Part shown: piece after piece, positions 49,715 to 58,696 of the stretch
Position numbering within the stretch: the first letter of the stretch is position 1
How the letters are laid out: each line of letters starts with the position of its first letter
Assembly (NCBI RefSeq): GCF_024703995.1
Contig: NZ_JAMXQV010000029.1
Location: 1 to 64,000 of the forward strand
From: Amycolatopsis iheyensis
Lineage (GTDB): Bacteria > Actinomycetota > Actinomycetes > Mycobacteriales > Pseudonocardiaceae
Direction of reading: 5' to 3'
DNA: 64,000 nt
Notes under the pieces: generated by a model
Database searches by the model: none
What the model was told of the DNA's origin: nothing
Seen by the model: only the letters and a program-made list of their open reading frames with translations
Position numbers and translations under genes: made by a program

Positions 49715-51211
49715 TTACTTGAGGCCGTCCAGCCATTTTCCGAACGCAAGAGTACGAGAAATGTTCTCGTCGCTCACCGAAGCGAGCGACAACCAGCTTT
49801 TCTCATCGTCGCCGCACACCTCGGCGATCATCTTCGCGACTTGTTTCACCTGACCAGGACTGTCGAGCACTTGCCGCGCAGGCAGAGCACGCAGCAGCTC
49901 AGGCGTGCTGTACCGGGACTGGAGCAGGCCAGCTGTGGTGAGGTCGCGTTGCGCCGCGCGACCGCGGAGATTCCGCAAGTGCCCTGTCAGAATCGCTGCC
50001 GGATCCTGTTCACCCGCCAGTTCGGCGTCGGTCGGCACCCGGATCAGTGGCGGCTTCTTCGTCTGGGCCAGCCTGGCGAGCTGTTCCCGGCGAGACCGGC
50101 TGGCCGAGTTCAATTCGTCTTCACCACGGCGTTCAACCGCGACGAGCGAGGGCTCGTCAAGCAGTGGAACGAGGTCCAGGAGGACATCGCGCGGCGTCCG
50201 GGAGTTCGCCACCAACAGCTCGATCGCGCCCGCACGCACGTCGGCATCCTTTGTGGAAAGGGCTCGATCACGGTCGGAGCCGCGGCAGCTTTCCCGCACG
50301 GACACGACCACAGAACGCAGGAGGTCACCGTCGTCGGTTAGCTCGGCCAGTGCGGCGATGTCGTCCCAGTTCGGCCCGCTGTACCTGCTCACTGGCTCCC
50401 AACCGCCGGCCACGACGTCACGAACGAATTCGGCGAGTGGGACGGCGGCGATCTGCCTGAGCCTGGGCCACCGGCGGACGTGGTCCGCGGCCGACTGCAA
50501 CCGGATGCCTTGAACGTACTTTCCACCGGCCCCGAAGTCGCGGGTCACGACCGGCAAGCAGGCCATGAGCAGTTCGTCGGACAGAGTGCCCGCTCGCTCC
50601 AGCAGCATCCGCCGAACCGTCTCTCCATGCGGCCCAGCGGCCAGCACCCGCCACACGGCCGGCCGTTCTTCGAGCAGAGACCATGCTGCCCGCTCCCGCT
50701 GTTCCCGCTCGGTCCTGAACCGCTCCATCAGGCGGTTGTGCTCCCACCTGTTCAGGCCTTCCAGTTCCGGCGGTTCACCTCGGTCGGTCAACGCCGAGTT
50801 GACGAGAGCCACCACGAGCGGCTCCGGGAGCTCCGAGTCGACGGCCCGACTCCAGCGGGTGGCGACCGAACCGACTTCCGCCGCTTCCACGCCGCCGGCG
50901 AGCTCGATCGCCTTTCCGTCCCAGCCGCGTTTACCGCACAACCCGATCAACCCCGGCAGCTCGCGCTGGTGCCGAGCCGCCGCATCGATCAGCCCCGGAT
51001 CGGCCGGCAGCAGTTCGAGAAGGTCGACGACCAGGTAGCCTTCGGCCACCTCGACGAGACGGAGCCGTGTTTCGTCGGTGAGGTCATCCCGGAGCGCCAC
51101 CTGGCGCAGCAGGTGCGGCCGCATGGTCGCGAGCGTGGTGATCACGCCGCTCAGCTGCGACTCGGACAACGACGGAATCCCGGCCAGGGCACCCAATACG
51201 GCTTCGTGCAC
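49715..51211 (-). CDS. Alpha-helical repeat protein of unknown function, next to the SMC operon
   Basis: A 498-residue soluble protein (GTG 51211; longer in-frame starts up to 51265). It is built of short Leu-rich helices like HEAT or Armadillo repeats (LSGVITTLATMRPHLLRQVAL, WSRAVDSELPEPLVVALV, VRAGAIELLVANSRTPRD). No catalytic motif was seen. It is divergent from the Wadjet-like operon with under 100 bases between them, so it may be a linked accessory gene, but the family is not recognised. Confidence 0.6.
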   Translation of the reverse strand: MHEAVLGALAGIPSLSESQLSGVITTLATMRPHLLRQVALRDDLTDETRLRLVEVAEGYLVVDLLELLPADPGLIDAAARHQRELPGLIGLCGKRGWDGKAIELAGGVEAAEVGSVATRWSRAVDSELPEPLVVALVNSALTDRGEPPELEGLNRWEHNRLMERFRTEREQRERAAWSLLEERPAVWRVLAAGPHGETVRRMLLERAGTLSDELLMACLPVVTRDFGAGGKYVQGIRLQSAADHVRRWPRLRQIAAVPLAEFVRDVVAGGWEPVSRYSGPNWDDIAALAELTDDGDLLRSVVVSVRESCRGSDRDRALSTKDADVRAGAIELLVANSRTPRDVLLDLVPLLDEPSLVAVERRGEDELNSASRSRREQLARLAQTKKPPLIRVPTDAELAGEQDPAAILTGHLRNLRGRAAQRDLTTAGLLQSRYSTPELLRALPARQVLDSPGQVKQVAKMIAEVCGDDEKSWLSLASVSDENISRTLAFGKWLDGLK

Positions 51212-51306
51212 GTTCCCAGGATGCCCCACACCACCGACAGAATCCGGGCATCGGCGATCGAACAACCCGATTCACTCTTTCGTGTCGTCCCGTAACACCG
51301 CGTCCG

Positions 51307-52590
51307 TTGGCTCCGACTCCGGAGGGCGTGGCGACCTCGTTGTTCGATCACCATGACGACGCGGAGCAAGCAGCTTTCTTGCTCCGCGTTTCCGCGTTGG
51401 TCGCACCGATCGCCGCGAACGCCGGCGCGGTCGTCGACGAGGCAGAGCTGCTCGAGGTCGCGCGCGCGGTGTACGCGGCCTTCGGCGACCAAGACGCGAT
51501 CGGCGGGCTCACGCGCGCCCAGCTGGCCGACGCGTGCGCGGACGTCTGCTCCGAAAGCGCGTTCCAGAGCCGGTTCGAGCTGTTCTGCAAGCTCGGGATG
51601 CTGCGCCCGCACTTCGAAAAGGCGCACCAGCAGCGCTACGTGTTCAACCCGACGAGCGCGGCGGGCTTGCTGGTGTTCGAGCGCCTCAGCGAACGGGGCG
51701 GGGTCGACGAACTGGTCACCCTGCTGGACCGGACCCGGGCCGCACTGGCATCCGGGCGAGCCACCGTCAACGAAATCCGGAACGCACTGCTCCAAGCACG
51801 CCGCATGATGACGATCTCGGCGGACGAGCTGCTCAGAATGGTCGTCGCCAGCCCGCTGTCCGAGCTCATCGCCGAACGCAAGCACCACCGGCACGCAGCT
51901 CTGATGGACGACGTCTTCACCCTGAACGAGCAGGTCAAGGACGCGTTCCCAGCTCTGGATCCGGAGGCATACCGGCTCGTCGTGGAAACCCAGCGCTACG
52001 TCGGCGCCCGCGAGCAGTTCGTGGGCCGGTTGCTCGACGAAGGCGCCGCGGCCCGCGACTTCTCGTTGCTCGATCCGGAGGAGTACCTGGAAGCCGCTCG
52101 GGTGGCGTCGCTCGACGAGCTGGCCGAGGTCTTCGCGAGCACGGTGTTCGATCCGCCGGCCCCATGGCTGGATCCCGCTGTGGTCGCCGAGGGTGTCGCC
52201 GGGTTCCGGCCCCGCGCGGCGATCCGGCGCCGTCCGCCCCGGCCGGCCGATCCGCCACCTGGCCCGGATCCGATGCTACGGGTCGAAGAGCGAGCAGAAG
52301 CGGCCCGGAACCGGCGGGCCCGGGCCGCCGAGCTGCACCTGCAGGGCCGCGCGGAGGTCGACTTGACCAGCAGTCTCCGAGCGGCTGGCTGGCCCGGGCT
52401 CGCCACCATCCTCGTCGAGCTGCTCGCCATCCACGCCGACCCGGATCTGCCCTACCGCGTGCGGATGAGTGATGAGCTCCTCGTCGAGCCCGATGGTCCG
52501 GTCACGCACCTGACACCGGTGACGGCCTACCGCCTCACCGAGCCCCTGGAGCAAGCTGTCGAACTCGCGGAGGAGGCCGACCATGGCTGA
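51307..52590 (+). CDS. Wadjet/SMC-complex kleisin-like subunit (JetA-type)
   Basis: A 427-residue protein from TTG 51307; a GTG at 51328 is possible. The N-terminal half is helical, including a winged-helix-like region (RFELFCKLGMLRPHFEKAHQ), followed by long helices and a Pro/Arg-rich linker (RRRPPRPADPPPGPDPM) before a C-terminal winged helix (GLATILVELLAI). This matches the kleisin layout. It is first in a five-gene operon with overlapping ends, including an SMC-like ATPase and a Toprim protein, so the assignment rests mainly on context. Confidence 0.7.
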   Translation: MAPTPEGVATSLFDHHDDAEQAAFLLRVSALVAPIAANAGAVVDEAELLEVARAVYAAFGDQDAIGGLTRAQLADACADVCSESAFQSRFELFCKLGMLRPHFEKAHQQRYVFNPTSAAGLLVFERLSERGGVDELVTLLDRTRAALASGRATVNEIRNALLQARRMMTISADELLRMVVASPLSELIAERKHHRHAALMDDVFTLNEQVKDAFPALDPEAYRLVVETQRYVGAREQFVGRLLDEGAAARDFSLLDPEEYLEAARVASLDELAEVFASTVFDPPAPWLDPAVVAEGVAGFRPRAAIRRRPPRPADPPPGPDPMLRVEERAEAARNRRARAAELHLQGRAEVDLTSSLRAAGWPGLATILVELLAIHADPDLPYRVRMSDELLVEPDGPVTHLTPVTAYRLTEPLEQAVELAEEADHG

Positions 52591-53137
52591 GCCGGGAGCG
52601 CTGGCCTTGGCCCGGATGCGGGCAACCGGGCAGATACCGCTGACCGCGCAGGTGCCGGCTGCCTGGCACCGGCAAGCCGCTGATGCCGGACGACGACTGG
52701 TGGAAGCCGTGGTACCCGGCCGGCTCCCGGTGGTCATGCTCGGCTGGTGGGACGGCGTCGAACCCGTGGCGGGCGGGGACACCGGTGTCGAGCGGACGAA
52801 GACCTCCCAGGTCGTCCTGCTGACCTTCGCCGCGGTTCTCGGCGCGTGCTGGCCGGACCGATCCGAGCACCCGTTCCCCGGCATCGCAGCAGAGGAGGAC
52901 ACCATTCTCGCCGCCGTCGCCGCCCTGGGACCCATCACCGCGTCCGCGGCCGAGGGTGGGGCCGCCGGCCGCCGCCACAGCAAGGGCGCGCTCCGACGAC
53001 TCGACGATGCGCGCCTGCTCTCCATCGACGGTTCGGAAGTCCGGCTCGGCCCCGCGGCCGCGCTCTGGTCGGAGGAGCAGGTCACGGCGTTGCGATCGGT
53101 GTACGACCGCCTCCCGCGGCTCGGGGAGCGCGAATGA
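52583..53137 (+). CDS. Small winged-helix subunit 1 (KITE/JetB-like)
   Basis: A 184-residue protein. The C-terminal region (SKGALRRLDDARLLSIDGSE, VRLGPAAALWSEEQV) reads as a winged helix, and the N-terminal half has Trp-rich strands (VVMLGWWDGVEP). The ATG overlaps the JetA-type stop by 8 bases. KITE subunits bind the kleisin in SMC complexes. The assignment is by context and secondary-structure pattern. Confidence 0.6.
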   Translation: MAEPGALALARMRATGQIPLTAQVPAAWHRQAADAGRRLVEAVVPGRLPVVMLGWWDGVEPVAGGDTGVERTKTSQVVLLTFAAVLGACWPDRSEHPFPGIAAEEDTILAAVAALGPITASAAEGGAAGRRHSKGALRRLDDARLLSIDGSEVRLGPAAALWSEEQVTALRSVYDRLPRLGERE

Positions 53138-53763
53138 CCGGGATCGCGCTGAGCGACCTGCCGGTGAGCCGGCAGGTCGACGTCCTGGCCGCGCTCGCGG
53201 CGGTGGAGACCGCCGACCAGCCGGTGCCGCCCGAGGGTTTCCGAGGCTTGCTCGACCCGGCGCTGCGCGCGACCCTGGACCGGTGCTTGCGCGCCCAGGG
53301 CCGCGTCCTGCTGAAGGTCGGTGACGGGTTCCTATCCGGGTACGAGGACGAGATCGGCCGGCAGCTGGCCGCCGAAGGCGCCGGGGTCCTGCCTCCGGAC
53401 GACCGCGCGGTGCTGGCCTTGGTCCTGCTGCACTGCGTCGCGATCCCTCGCGCGGCCGGACGGCTGCGAAGCGACTCCTGGCTCGACGCCGAGCCGGTCC
53501 GCAAGCAGGACCTCGTGCTGTCGCAGGTCCCCGAGTCGAGGGTCCGCGGTGCCGTCCAACGGCTGCGCAACGCCGGGATCCTGCGCTACGGCGCCCGCCG
53601 GAGCATCCTTCCGGGTCCGCAGTTCGCCCGGCTCACGCCCCGGGTTTCCGCGCAGCTGTGGGAGAACCTCATTCTCCTGGCCCAGCCCGACGGCGTCATG
53701 GGGGACGTCATCCGACGGCGCCGGATCGCCCGTGACGAGCACGCGAAGCAGGAGAAGCCATGA
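53134..53763 (+). CDS. Small winged-helix subunit 2 (KITE/JetB-like)
   Basis: A 209-residue protein with tandem helix-turn-helix-like segments: LVLLHCVAIPRAAGRLRSDSW, then QVPESRVRGAVQRLRNAGIL and YGARRSILPG, a winged-helix pattern. The ATG overlaps the previous stop and its stop overlaps the SMC start (both ATGA). Standard Wadjet operons have a single KITE gene, so two different small subunits here suggest a heterodimer. Confidence 0.6.
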   Translation: MTGIALSDLPVSRQVDVLAALAAVETADQPVPPEGFRGLLDPALRATLDRCLRAQGRVLLKVGDGFLSGYEDEIGRQLAAEGAGVLPPDDRAVLALVLLHCVAIPRAAGRLRSDSWLDAEPVRKQDLVLSQVPESRVRGAVQRLRNAGILRYGARRSILPGPQFARLTPRVSAQLWENLILLAQPDGVMGDVIRRRRIARDEHAKQEKP

Positions 53764-56700
53764 CAGAGGCCCCCGCACCCACGGCAGGGACGGGCATCGT
53801 CGGCGACCGGCACCTGGTCGCCGTGCAGACCTTCGACATCGCCCGGCTGACCACGCACGCGGTGCCGCTGGTTCCGGGGACGTTCGTCGCGGTATCCGGT
53901 CAGGGCCCCAAGGGTGATTCCAACGGCTCGGGCAAGACGACCTTCCTCGCCGCCGTGTCCCTGCTGCTCGGCGAGGCACAATGGCGGCTGGAAGCCAACG
54001 GCTCGCAGTACGCGGCCAACCTGCTGTTCAAGCCCGAATCGGCGGGCCTGGACCCGACGCACCGGTACGCCCAAGCCAACCGCGGCTACGTCGTGGGTGT
54101 CTTCGCCGACCCCACCGATCCCGCGCGGACCGCGCTGACCGTCTGGGTCCGCATCGCCGCGACGACGCCGTACCTCAAGGTGCGCTGGACATCCGGGTTG
54201 CACATCGCGATCGCGGATAGCGACCTCGAACGCGACGTACTGGCCGACGGCCTTTGGGAGGCCATACCCCGGGCTCAGGAGCTGGGACCCAAGCGGTTCG
54301 CTACCGACCTCTACGGCGACGCACCGCGCTGCATGGCCTACCTCGACACCCCCATGCGACCGTCAGCTCCGTCCCTGCTGTCCCAGCAGATGACGGAGAT
54401 GACGCCGGCCAGAATCGGCGAAGCCCTCATCGAACTCACCGGACGGCAGCGTCTCCTGGAGACCGAGGCCGAACAGCGTCGACGGCTCGCGGAGCAGAAG
54501 TCTTCCCTCGCGGAACGTCAAGAGGCGGATGCCCGGGCTCGCGTGGACGAGCAGGCCGACCTCGATGCCGTTCAAGACCGCGAGCGGTCACGGCAGCACC
54601 TGGCCGAAGGCGAGCACATGTGGCGGCTGCACTTCGCCCGCGGCTTCCTGGAGGTGAGCACAAAAGACACCGAACTGGCCGACATGATCGGGGAGCTCGA
54701 GCAGAGCGTCGAGGAGCTCGATGGGCAGCGAGAGATCGCACAAGACGAGCTGGACACCCTCCGTGGTCGGCAGAACCTCGCGGAACAGTTGCAAGACGCC
54801 CAATCCGCACTCGGTCAGGCGCAAGAGCGCCTCAATGTTCGCCGAGACGAGCGCGGAGAAACCGCTTCGAAGCTTCGCGCCCTGGCGGACCGGCGGGGTG
54901 AACTTCTACCGCTCAGAGACGCGTGGACCGGCATCACCGTCGAGGTCGCCACGGAAGCCGTCGGTGCGGCTGAAGAAGATCTCGCCCAAACCCGGGTCGA
55001 TCGCCGAGATGCCGAGCAACGGGTCCGTGAAGCAGAAGCGGAGCTGAATGCGGCACGGGCGGGCGACGGCGGCCCGGCCGGCGCGGCGCTCGCCCGGCTG
55101 CGCTCACGGGACATCCCGGCGGCATTGCTGCTCGACGAGATCACGCTGGCTTCGGAAGTACGTGCATCGTGGGAGCCGCGCTTGTGGCCGCACCGTCATG
55201 CCGTGGTGGTCGGCCCGGATGACGAGGCAGCGGCGCTGGGGCTGATCGGGACCTTCCCCGGCATCGGCATCGTCGTTGCCGACGCGCCGCTCACCGCACT
55301 GCCGGCGCGGCTGCCCGAGGGCGTCACCGCCGACGTGCCGGTGGCCCGGTTCCTGAACACCCTCGAGGCCAGGACCGACTTCGTGACCGTACCCGAACGA
55401 GCGGTCGACTCGGCACTCGGCGAAGCCGTCATCGGCCGCTTCGACGAAGAAATCGCCGGACGAGCCGCTCGGGTCGCCGCGGCGGAACGCAAAGTCCAAC
55501 GCACCACGGCAGAACTCGAGGAAGCCCGCATCGCGCAAGGGACGGCGGCGCTGGCCCTCGACGCAGCACGCGAAGCCCTCGGCGCCGCGAAAGCCGCCGC
55601 CGAACTGGACTCGATGGCTGAAGAAGAACGCGCCTTGCAAGCAGTCATTGCCGAGCTGGATACCGCTCTGGAGACGTTGCACTCGGCCGTCGACGAGGCG
55701 CAAGAAGCGTGGCTCGCGGCCGCGACTGCCGTGCAAAGCCACCAGCTGCAGGTCAATGCCGCAGCGGCAGCAGTGGACCAGCTCGACCGGGAACTGCGTG
55801 GGATCCGGGACAAACTCGGGCAGCGGCGAACCGAACGGGACAACCTCAACGTCTCCTACTGGCTGGCCGGGTGGGCTGATACCCCGGATGCCGCTACGGA
55901 ATTGCTGGACGCACAACCGGACCGCGTCCGGGTGTTGCGGCCACGATCCCTGCGGCACCGTGCGGCGGAAAAGCTCAAAGAAGCCCTCGACGCCTACCTC
56001 GATGCGTCTCCGCGCGTCCCAGCCGAGCTTGCCGAAGCGAAGGAACGGCGACAGCGCTTCGCCGACGGCGAACCAGGGGTCGCCGCGCGCGACTCGGACT
56101 TCACGAGCATCGCCCAGCCGCTGCGGGACCTGCTCGACTCGCGCAAGGACTCGGACCGCATCCTGGAAGACCGCATCGTGCGGTCGCAGCGGGAACGAGC
56201 CACCCAGATCGAGGAGATGACCGCCGAAACCACGGCACTGGACGAGGAGATGGAACGGCTCCAGGACGCGATCAGCAGCCGGCTCGAAGCCTCCCTCGAC
56301 AAGATCAGCAAGGCCCTCGACCGGCTCAACCGAGCTCGCGGTGGCTTCGGTGCCGAGCTGCGCGTCACCCAGACCCGACCGCCGACTGCCACCTCCCCGT
56401 GGACCTGGGAGGTCTCACCCCGATGGCGGCGGTCGCCCTCCGGCGGGATGGTCTCCTACCGCGAAGTCGCGAACGGGGCGCAGGTGAAGGTCTTCGCCAT
56501 CCAGCTCGTGCTGGCCGCGCTCCTCGCCGCGGACGGCGCCCGGGGCCGGGTCCTGGTGCTGGACGAGCTCGGCAACAGCCTCGGCGACGTCAACCGCAAG
56601 GACGTCCTGCGGGACCTCAACGAAGTGGCCGCCCAGCAGCAGGTCACGATCCTCGGCACGTGCCAGGACTCGGTGATCGGCGACGCCGCCGGGGTGTGCG

Positions 56701-56837
56701 GGGAGATCCTCTGGTTCTGCCACCAAGCACACACCGAGGCCTACAACCAGCCGACCCGTGTCTGGGGCTACGACGCGAACGGTGAACGAGTGGAACTCGT
56801 GCGCGACTGGCTCACCGCCGGACGGTCCCTTGTCTGA
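53760..56837 (+). CDS. SMC/MukB-like ATPase (JetC-type)
   Basis: A 1025-residue ATPase. Walker A is at about residues 49-61 (GPKGDSNGSGKTT). A long coiled coil fills residues about 220-450 and 560-870, with a central globular hinge at about 445-555. The C-terminal head has VANGAQVKVFAIQLV in place of an ABC signature and Walker B RVLVLDELGNSLGD near residue 930. This is the SbcC/MukB-like Wadjet ATPase plan, which loop-extrudes plasmid DNA. It is flanked by kleisin-, KITE- and Toprim-type genes. Confidence 0.85.
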   Translation: MTEAPAPTAGTGIVGDRHLVAVQTFDIARLTTHAVPLVPGTFVAVSGQGPKGDSNGSGKTTFLAAVSLLLGEAQWRLEANGSQYAANLLFKPESAGLDPTHRYAQANRGYVVGVFADPTDPARTALTVWVRIAATTPYLKVRWTSGLHIAIADSDLERDVLADGLWEAIPRAQELGPKRFATDLYGDAPRCMAYLDTPMRPSAPSLLSQQMTEMTPARIGEALIELTGRQRLLETEAEQRRRLAEQKSSLAERQEADARARVDEQADLDAVQDRERSRQHLAEGEHMWRLHFARGFLEVSTKDTELADMIGELEQSVEELDGQREIAQDELDTLRGRQNLAEQLQDAQSALGQAQERLNVRRDERGETASKLRALADRRGELLPLRDAWTGITVEVATEAVGAAEEDLAQTRVDRRDAEQRVREAEAELNAARAGDGGPAGAALARLRSRDIPAALLLDEITLASEVRASWEPRLWPHRHAVVVGPDDEAAALGLIGTFPGIGIVVADAPLTALPARLPEGVTADVPVARFLNTLEARTDFVTVPERAVDSALGEAVIGRFDEEIAGRAARVAAAERKVQRTTAELEEARIAQGTAALALDAAREALGAAKAAAELDSMAEEERALQAVIAELDTALETLHSAVDEAQEAWLAAATAVQSHQLQVNAAAAAVDQLDRELRGIRDKLGQRRTERDNLNVSYWLAGWADTPDAATELLDAQPDRVRVLRPRSLRHRAAEKLKEALDAYLDASPRVPAELAEAKERRQRFADGEPGVAARDSDFTSIAQPLRDLLDSRKDSDRILEDRIVRSQRERATQIEEMTAETTALDEEMERLQDAISSRLEASLDKISKALDRLNRARGGFGAELRVTQTRPPTATSPWTWEVSPRWRRSPSGGMVSYREVANGAQVKVFAIQLVLAALLAADGARGRVLVLDELGNSLGDVNRKDVLRDLNEVAAQQQVTILGTCQDSVIGDAAGVCGEILWFCHQAHTEAYNQPTRVWGYDANGERVELVRDWLTAGRSLV

Positions 56838-58080
56838 CCAGCGCATCCCGATCGACGGCCTGCCCGCCGGAGTCGTCGCCACCGCCGTCGCACGCAAAGA
56901 CGGCAGCATCCCCCGAGACCGACGCGGCCGGACGAAAACGACGCATGTCCGGCTCACGTCCGGCGGTACCGGCGTCCCGCCGGGAAGGCCGATCGACGGC
57001 ATCGCGGCCAACGACCTGAAGTGGGTCCTCGACAGCTCCCGGAGGTACTGGAGTTCCCTCGAGCGGCGCTTCGGTCCGGCCGCGCGCGACGTGGTGCTGC
57101 GCTTGACGGCAGCTGGAGTCGTCGACGCCCTGTGCTCGGTCGGCGAAGACCTCCGCATCGACACCGTACGGCGCTGGGATCTCACAGCTGCTTGGGAAGC
57201 CCACCGGCGAACCTGCGAGGATCACGAACAGAACCGCGCTGAAACCTGGCGGTCCCGCGCGGAAGCCGCGGCCGGGCGTGTCGTGGCGATCGATCCGGGG
57301 CTGGCGCAGGCGCTGACGAGCAACCCGTCGGCGAACGCGCGGTTGGCCGTCCTCGTCCACGCCGCCGAAGACCTCGCCGACGGCATCACCCACGACGGGC
57401 CACGCGCCTTCAGCCAAGCCCACTTCGACGGCACGAAGGACCGCGAGGACGCCGCGGACATCCTGGCCGCGTGCGGCGTCCAGCAGAGCACCCTGCTGGC
57501 ACTCGGCGTGCTCCGGAGCGCGTACCTCGGTCTCGGCGGCCCGATGGTCGTTCAGGACCCGAACGGACAGGAGTTCTCTCTTGCGGGCCTGGCCGGACCG
57601 GTCCGGTTCCGCGCCACCGGCTTGTCTCTGCTCGCTCCCGCGATCGTCGGCGGCACCCCGACGATGGCCGTGATCGAAAACCTGCAGGCGGCCGAGGCGG
57701 TGTGCGACCGCTTCCCCGAGGTCGCGGTGACGTGGTGTGCGGGGCAGCCCGCTGAGGTGGTCGTCGGCCTCATCGCGAAGCTCGCCGCCGGTGTCGAGCA
57801 CGTGATCGTGGCGACCGATGCCGACCTCGGCGGTGTCCGCATCGCGAACCGGATCGTCACGGCGTTGACCGGCCAGCCGGATGTGCTGATCGTCGATGCC
57901 GGCGCTCATGCCCACCCTGCGCGATCACCATTCGGCAGAGCAAGCATCGATGGCCTCACCGCGCTAGCCGAAGGGCCCGGTCCGATCGCCCAGTTCGCCG
58001 AAGCCTGCCTCAACCGCGGTTATCCGGTCGAACAGGAAGCGACCATCCGAGCGGCGCTCAACGCAATCCTAGGATCATGA
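56830..58080 (+). CDS. Toprim-domain nuclease subunit (JetD-type)
   Basis: A 416-residue protein from TTG 56830, which overlaps the SMC stop by 8 bases. The C-terminal Toprim domain has the Glu in TMAVIENLQAAEAV (near residue 281) and the DxD in VIVATDADLGGVRIANR (near residue 330). This is the metal-dependent cleavage domain of Wadjet JetD, which cuts looped circular DNA. The N-terminal part (residues 1-130) has DNA-binding-like basic segments. Confidence 0.82.
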   Translation: MSDQRIPIDGLPAGVVATAVARKDGSIPRDRRGRTKTTHVRLTSGGTGVPPGRPIDGIAANDLKWVLDSSRRYWSSLERRFGPAARDVVLRLTAAGVVDALCSVGEDLRIDTVRRWDLTAAWEAHRRTCEDHEQNRAETWRSRAEAAAGRVVAIDPGLAQALTSNPSANARLAVLVHAAEDLADGITHDGPRAFSQAHFDGTKDREDAADILAACGVQQSTLLALGVLRSAYLGLGGPMVVQDPNGQEFSLAGLAGPVRFRATGLSLLAPAIVGGTPTMAVIENLQAAEAVCDRFPEVAVTWCAGQPAEVVVGLIAKLAAGVEHVIVATDADLGGVRIANRIVTALTGQPDVLIVDAGAHAHPARSPFGRASIDGLTALAEGPGPIAQFAEACLNRGYPVEQEATIRAALNAILGS

Positions 58081-58195
58081 CTGCTGTCCTCGCCAGCTGG
58101 GATCGACAGCGGGCGCCACCAGCGGTTCGACGTACACCGGGCCACCGATCCGATATCTCCCGGTAACCGATCACGGATGGCCAGTCACACCGGCT
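58081..58195. other. Gene-free spacer after the Toprim gene
   Basis: No open frame with coding character and no clear hairpin or repeat was seen here. The stretch runs into the pseudogene cluster that fills 58196-58620. Confidence 0.5.
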
Positions 58196-58282
58196 CGTCC
58201 AGGCCGATCAAATCACTCCGGCTTTCCCGCAGCCACCTCCCGGCCGGTTGCCGGGCCGGACCGGAAGCCAGCTGACCGAAAT
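58196..58282 (-). pseudogene. Relic of the 5' end of a ClC channel gene
   Basis: The minus strand repeats the intact ClC start at 32155 almost base for base (GGAGGTGGCTGCGGG..AGCCGG versus GGGAGGTGGCTGCGGGAGAG), but ATG has become ATT and later frames are broken. Its promoter palindrome (copy e) follows at 58303. Only about 28 codons remain. Confidence 0.68.
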
Positions 58283-58302
58283 ACTGTTACCTAAAGATTC
58301 TA

Positions 58303-58315
58303 TTGCAGTATGCAA
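58303..58315. promoter_or_regulatory. TTGCA-N3-TGCAA palindrome, copy e (relic promoter)
   Basis: TTGCAGTATGCAA in the same position relative to the relic ClC start as copy c to the intact gene, with flank ACTTGT identical to copy c. Preservation of the site beside a dead gene shows it belongs to the duplicated unit. Confidence 0.6.
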
Positions 58316-58336
58316 CACTTGTCCTGGCTTCGCGAA

Positions 58337-58390
58337 TCAGCTGAGCACGAAGTACCGCAGCCAGAGGCAGGGCGCGGCGATCAGCACGGT
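58337..58390 (-). pseudogene. Relic of the 3' end of the NhaD/ArsB-type permease gene
   Basis: The minus strand reads [17 protein letters not shown] then TGA. The intact permease at 32904 ends [17 protein letters not shown]. About 17 codons remain, joined directly to the start of a hydrolase gene upstream. Confidence 0.78.
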
Positions 58391-58448
58391 CCTCGTAGTA
58401 CAGCTCGATCGGCGCGGAGTTCTCGTGGCCGACGGTCACGCTGGGCAT
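58391..58448 (-). pseudogene. Relic of the 5' end of a chloroperoxidase-type alpha/beta hydrolase
   Basis: ATG 58448 follows GGAGGACCCC and reads MPSVTVGHENSAPIELYYE, the classic start of non-haem chloroperoxidase-like hydrolases. After 19 codons it runs into the permease relic. The ribosome-binding site is still good, but the catalytic part is gone. Confidence 0.7.
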
Positions 58449-58494
58449 GGGGTCCTCCAAGCGGTCGAATTACCTCGTCCACAATTTGGCGCCC

Positions 58495-58620
58495 GCGACC
58501 GACCTGCCTTAAACACCTGCGTCGCCCAGCCATGTGTCTCCACGGCCTTGCCCGAAATATGAAGCAGTTGCCCGATTTCGCGATAGGGCAGCGACCATGC
58601 GCAAGACGGCGCGGAAAGAT
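58495..58620 (-). pseudogene. Relic of a LuxR-type helix-turn-helix domain
   Basis: The minus strand reads LPYREIGQLLHISGKAVETH followed by GWATQVFKAG, the LuxR-type recognition region (normally REIA..L.IS..TVETHV). No upstream domain is visible. It ends before the hydrolase relic. Confidence 0.6.
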
Positions 58621-58696
58621 CCACCGCCGGCAGTACCCGCTCCGCCAACCGATGTCCCTTCCAGTGCCAAACCATCCGTGGTCATCGACATCGAAG

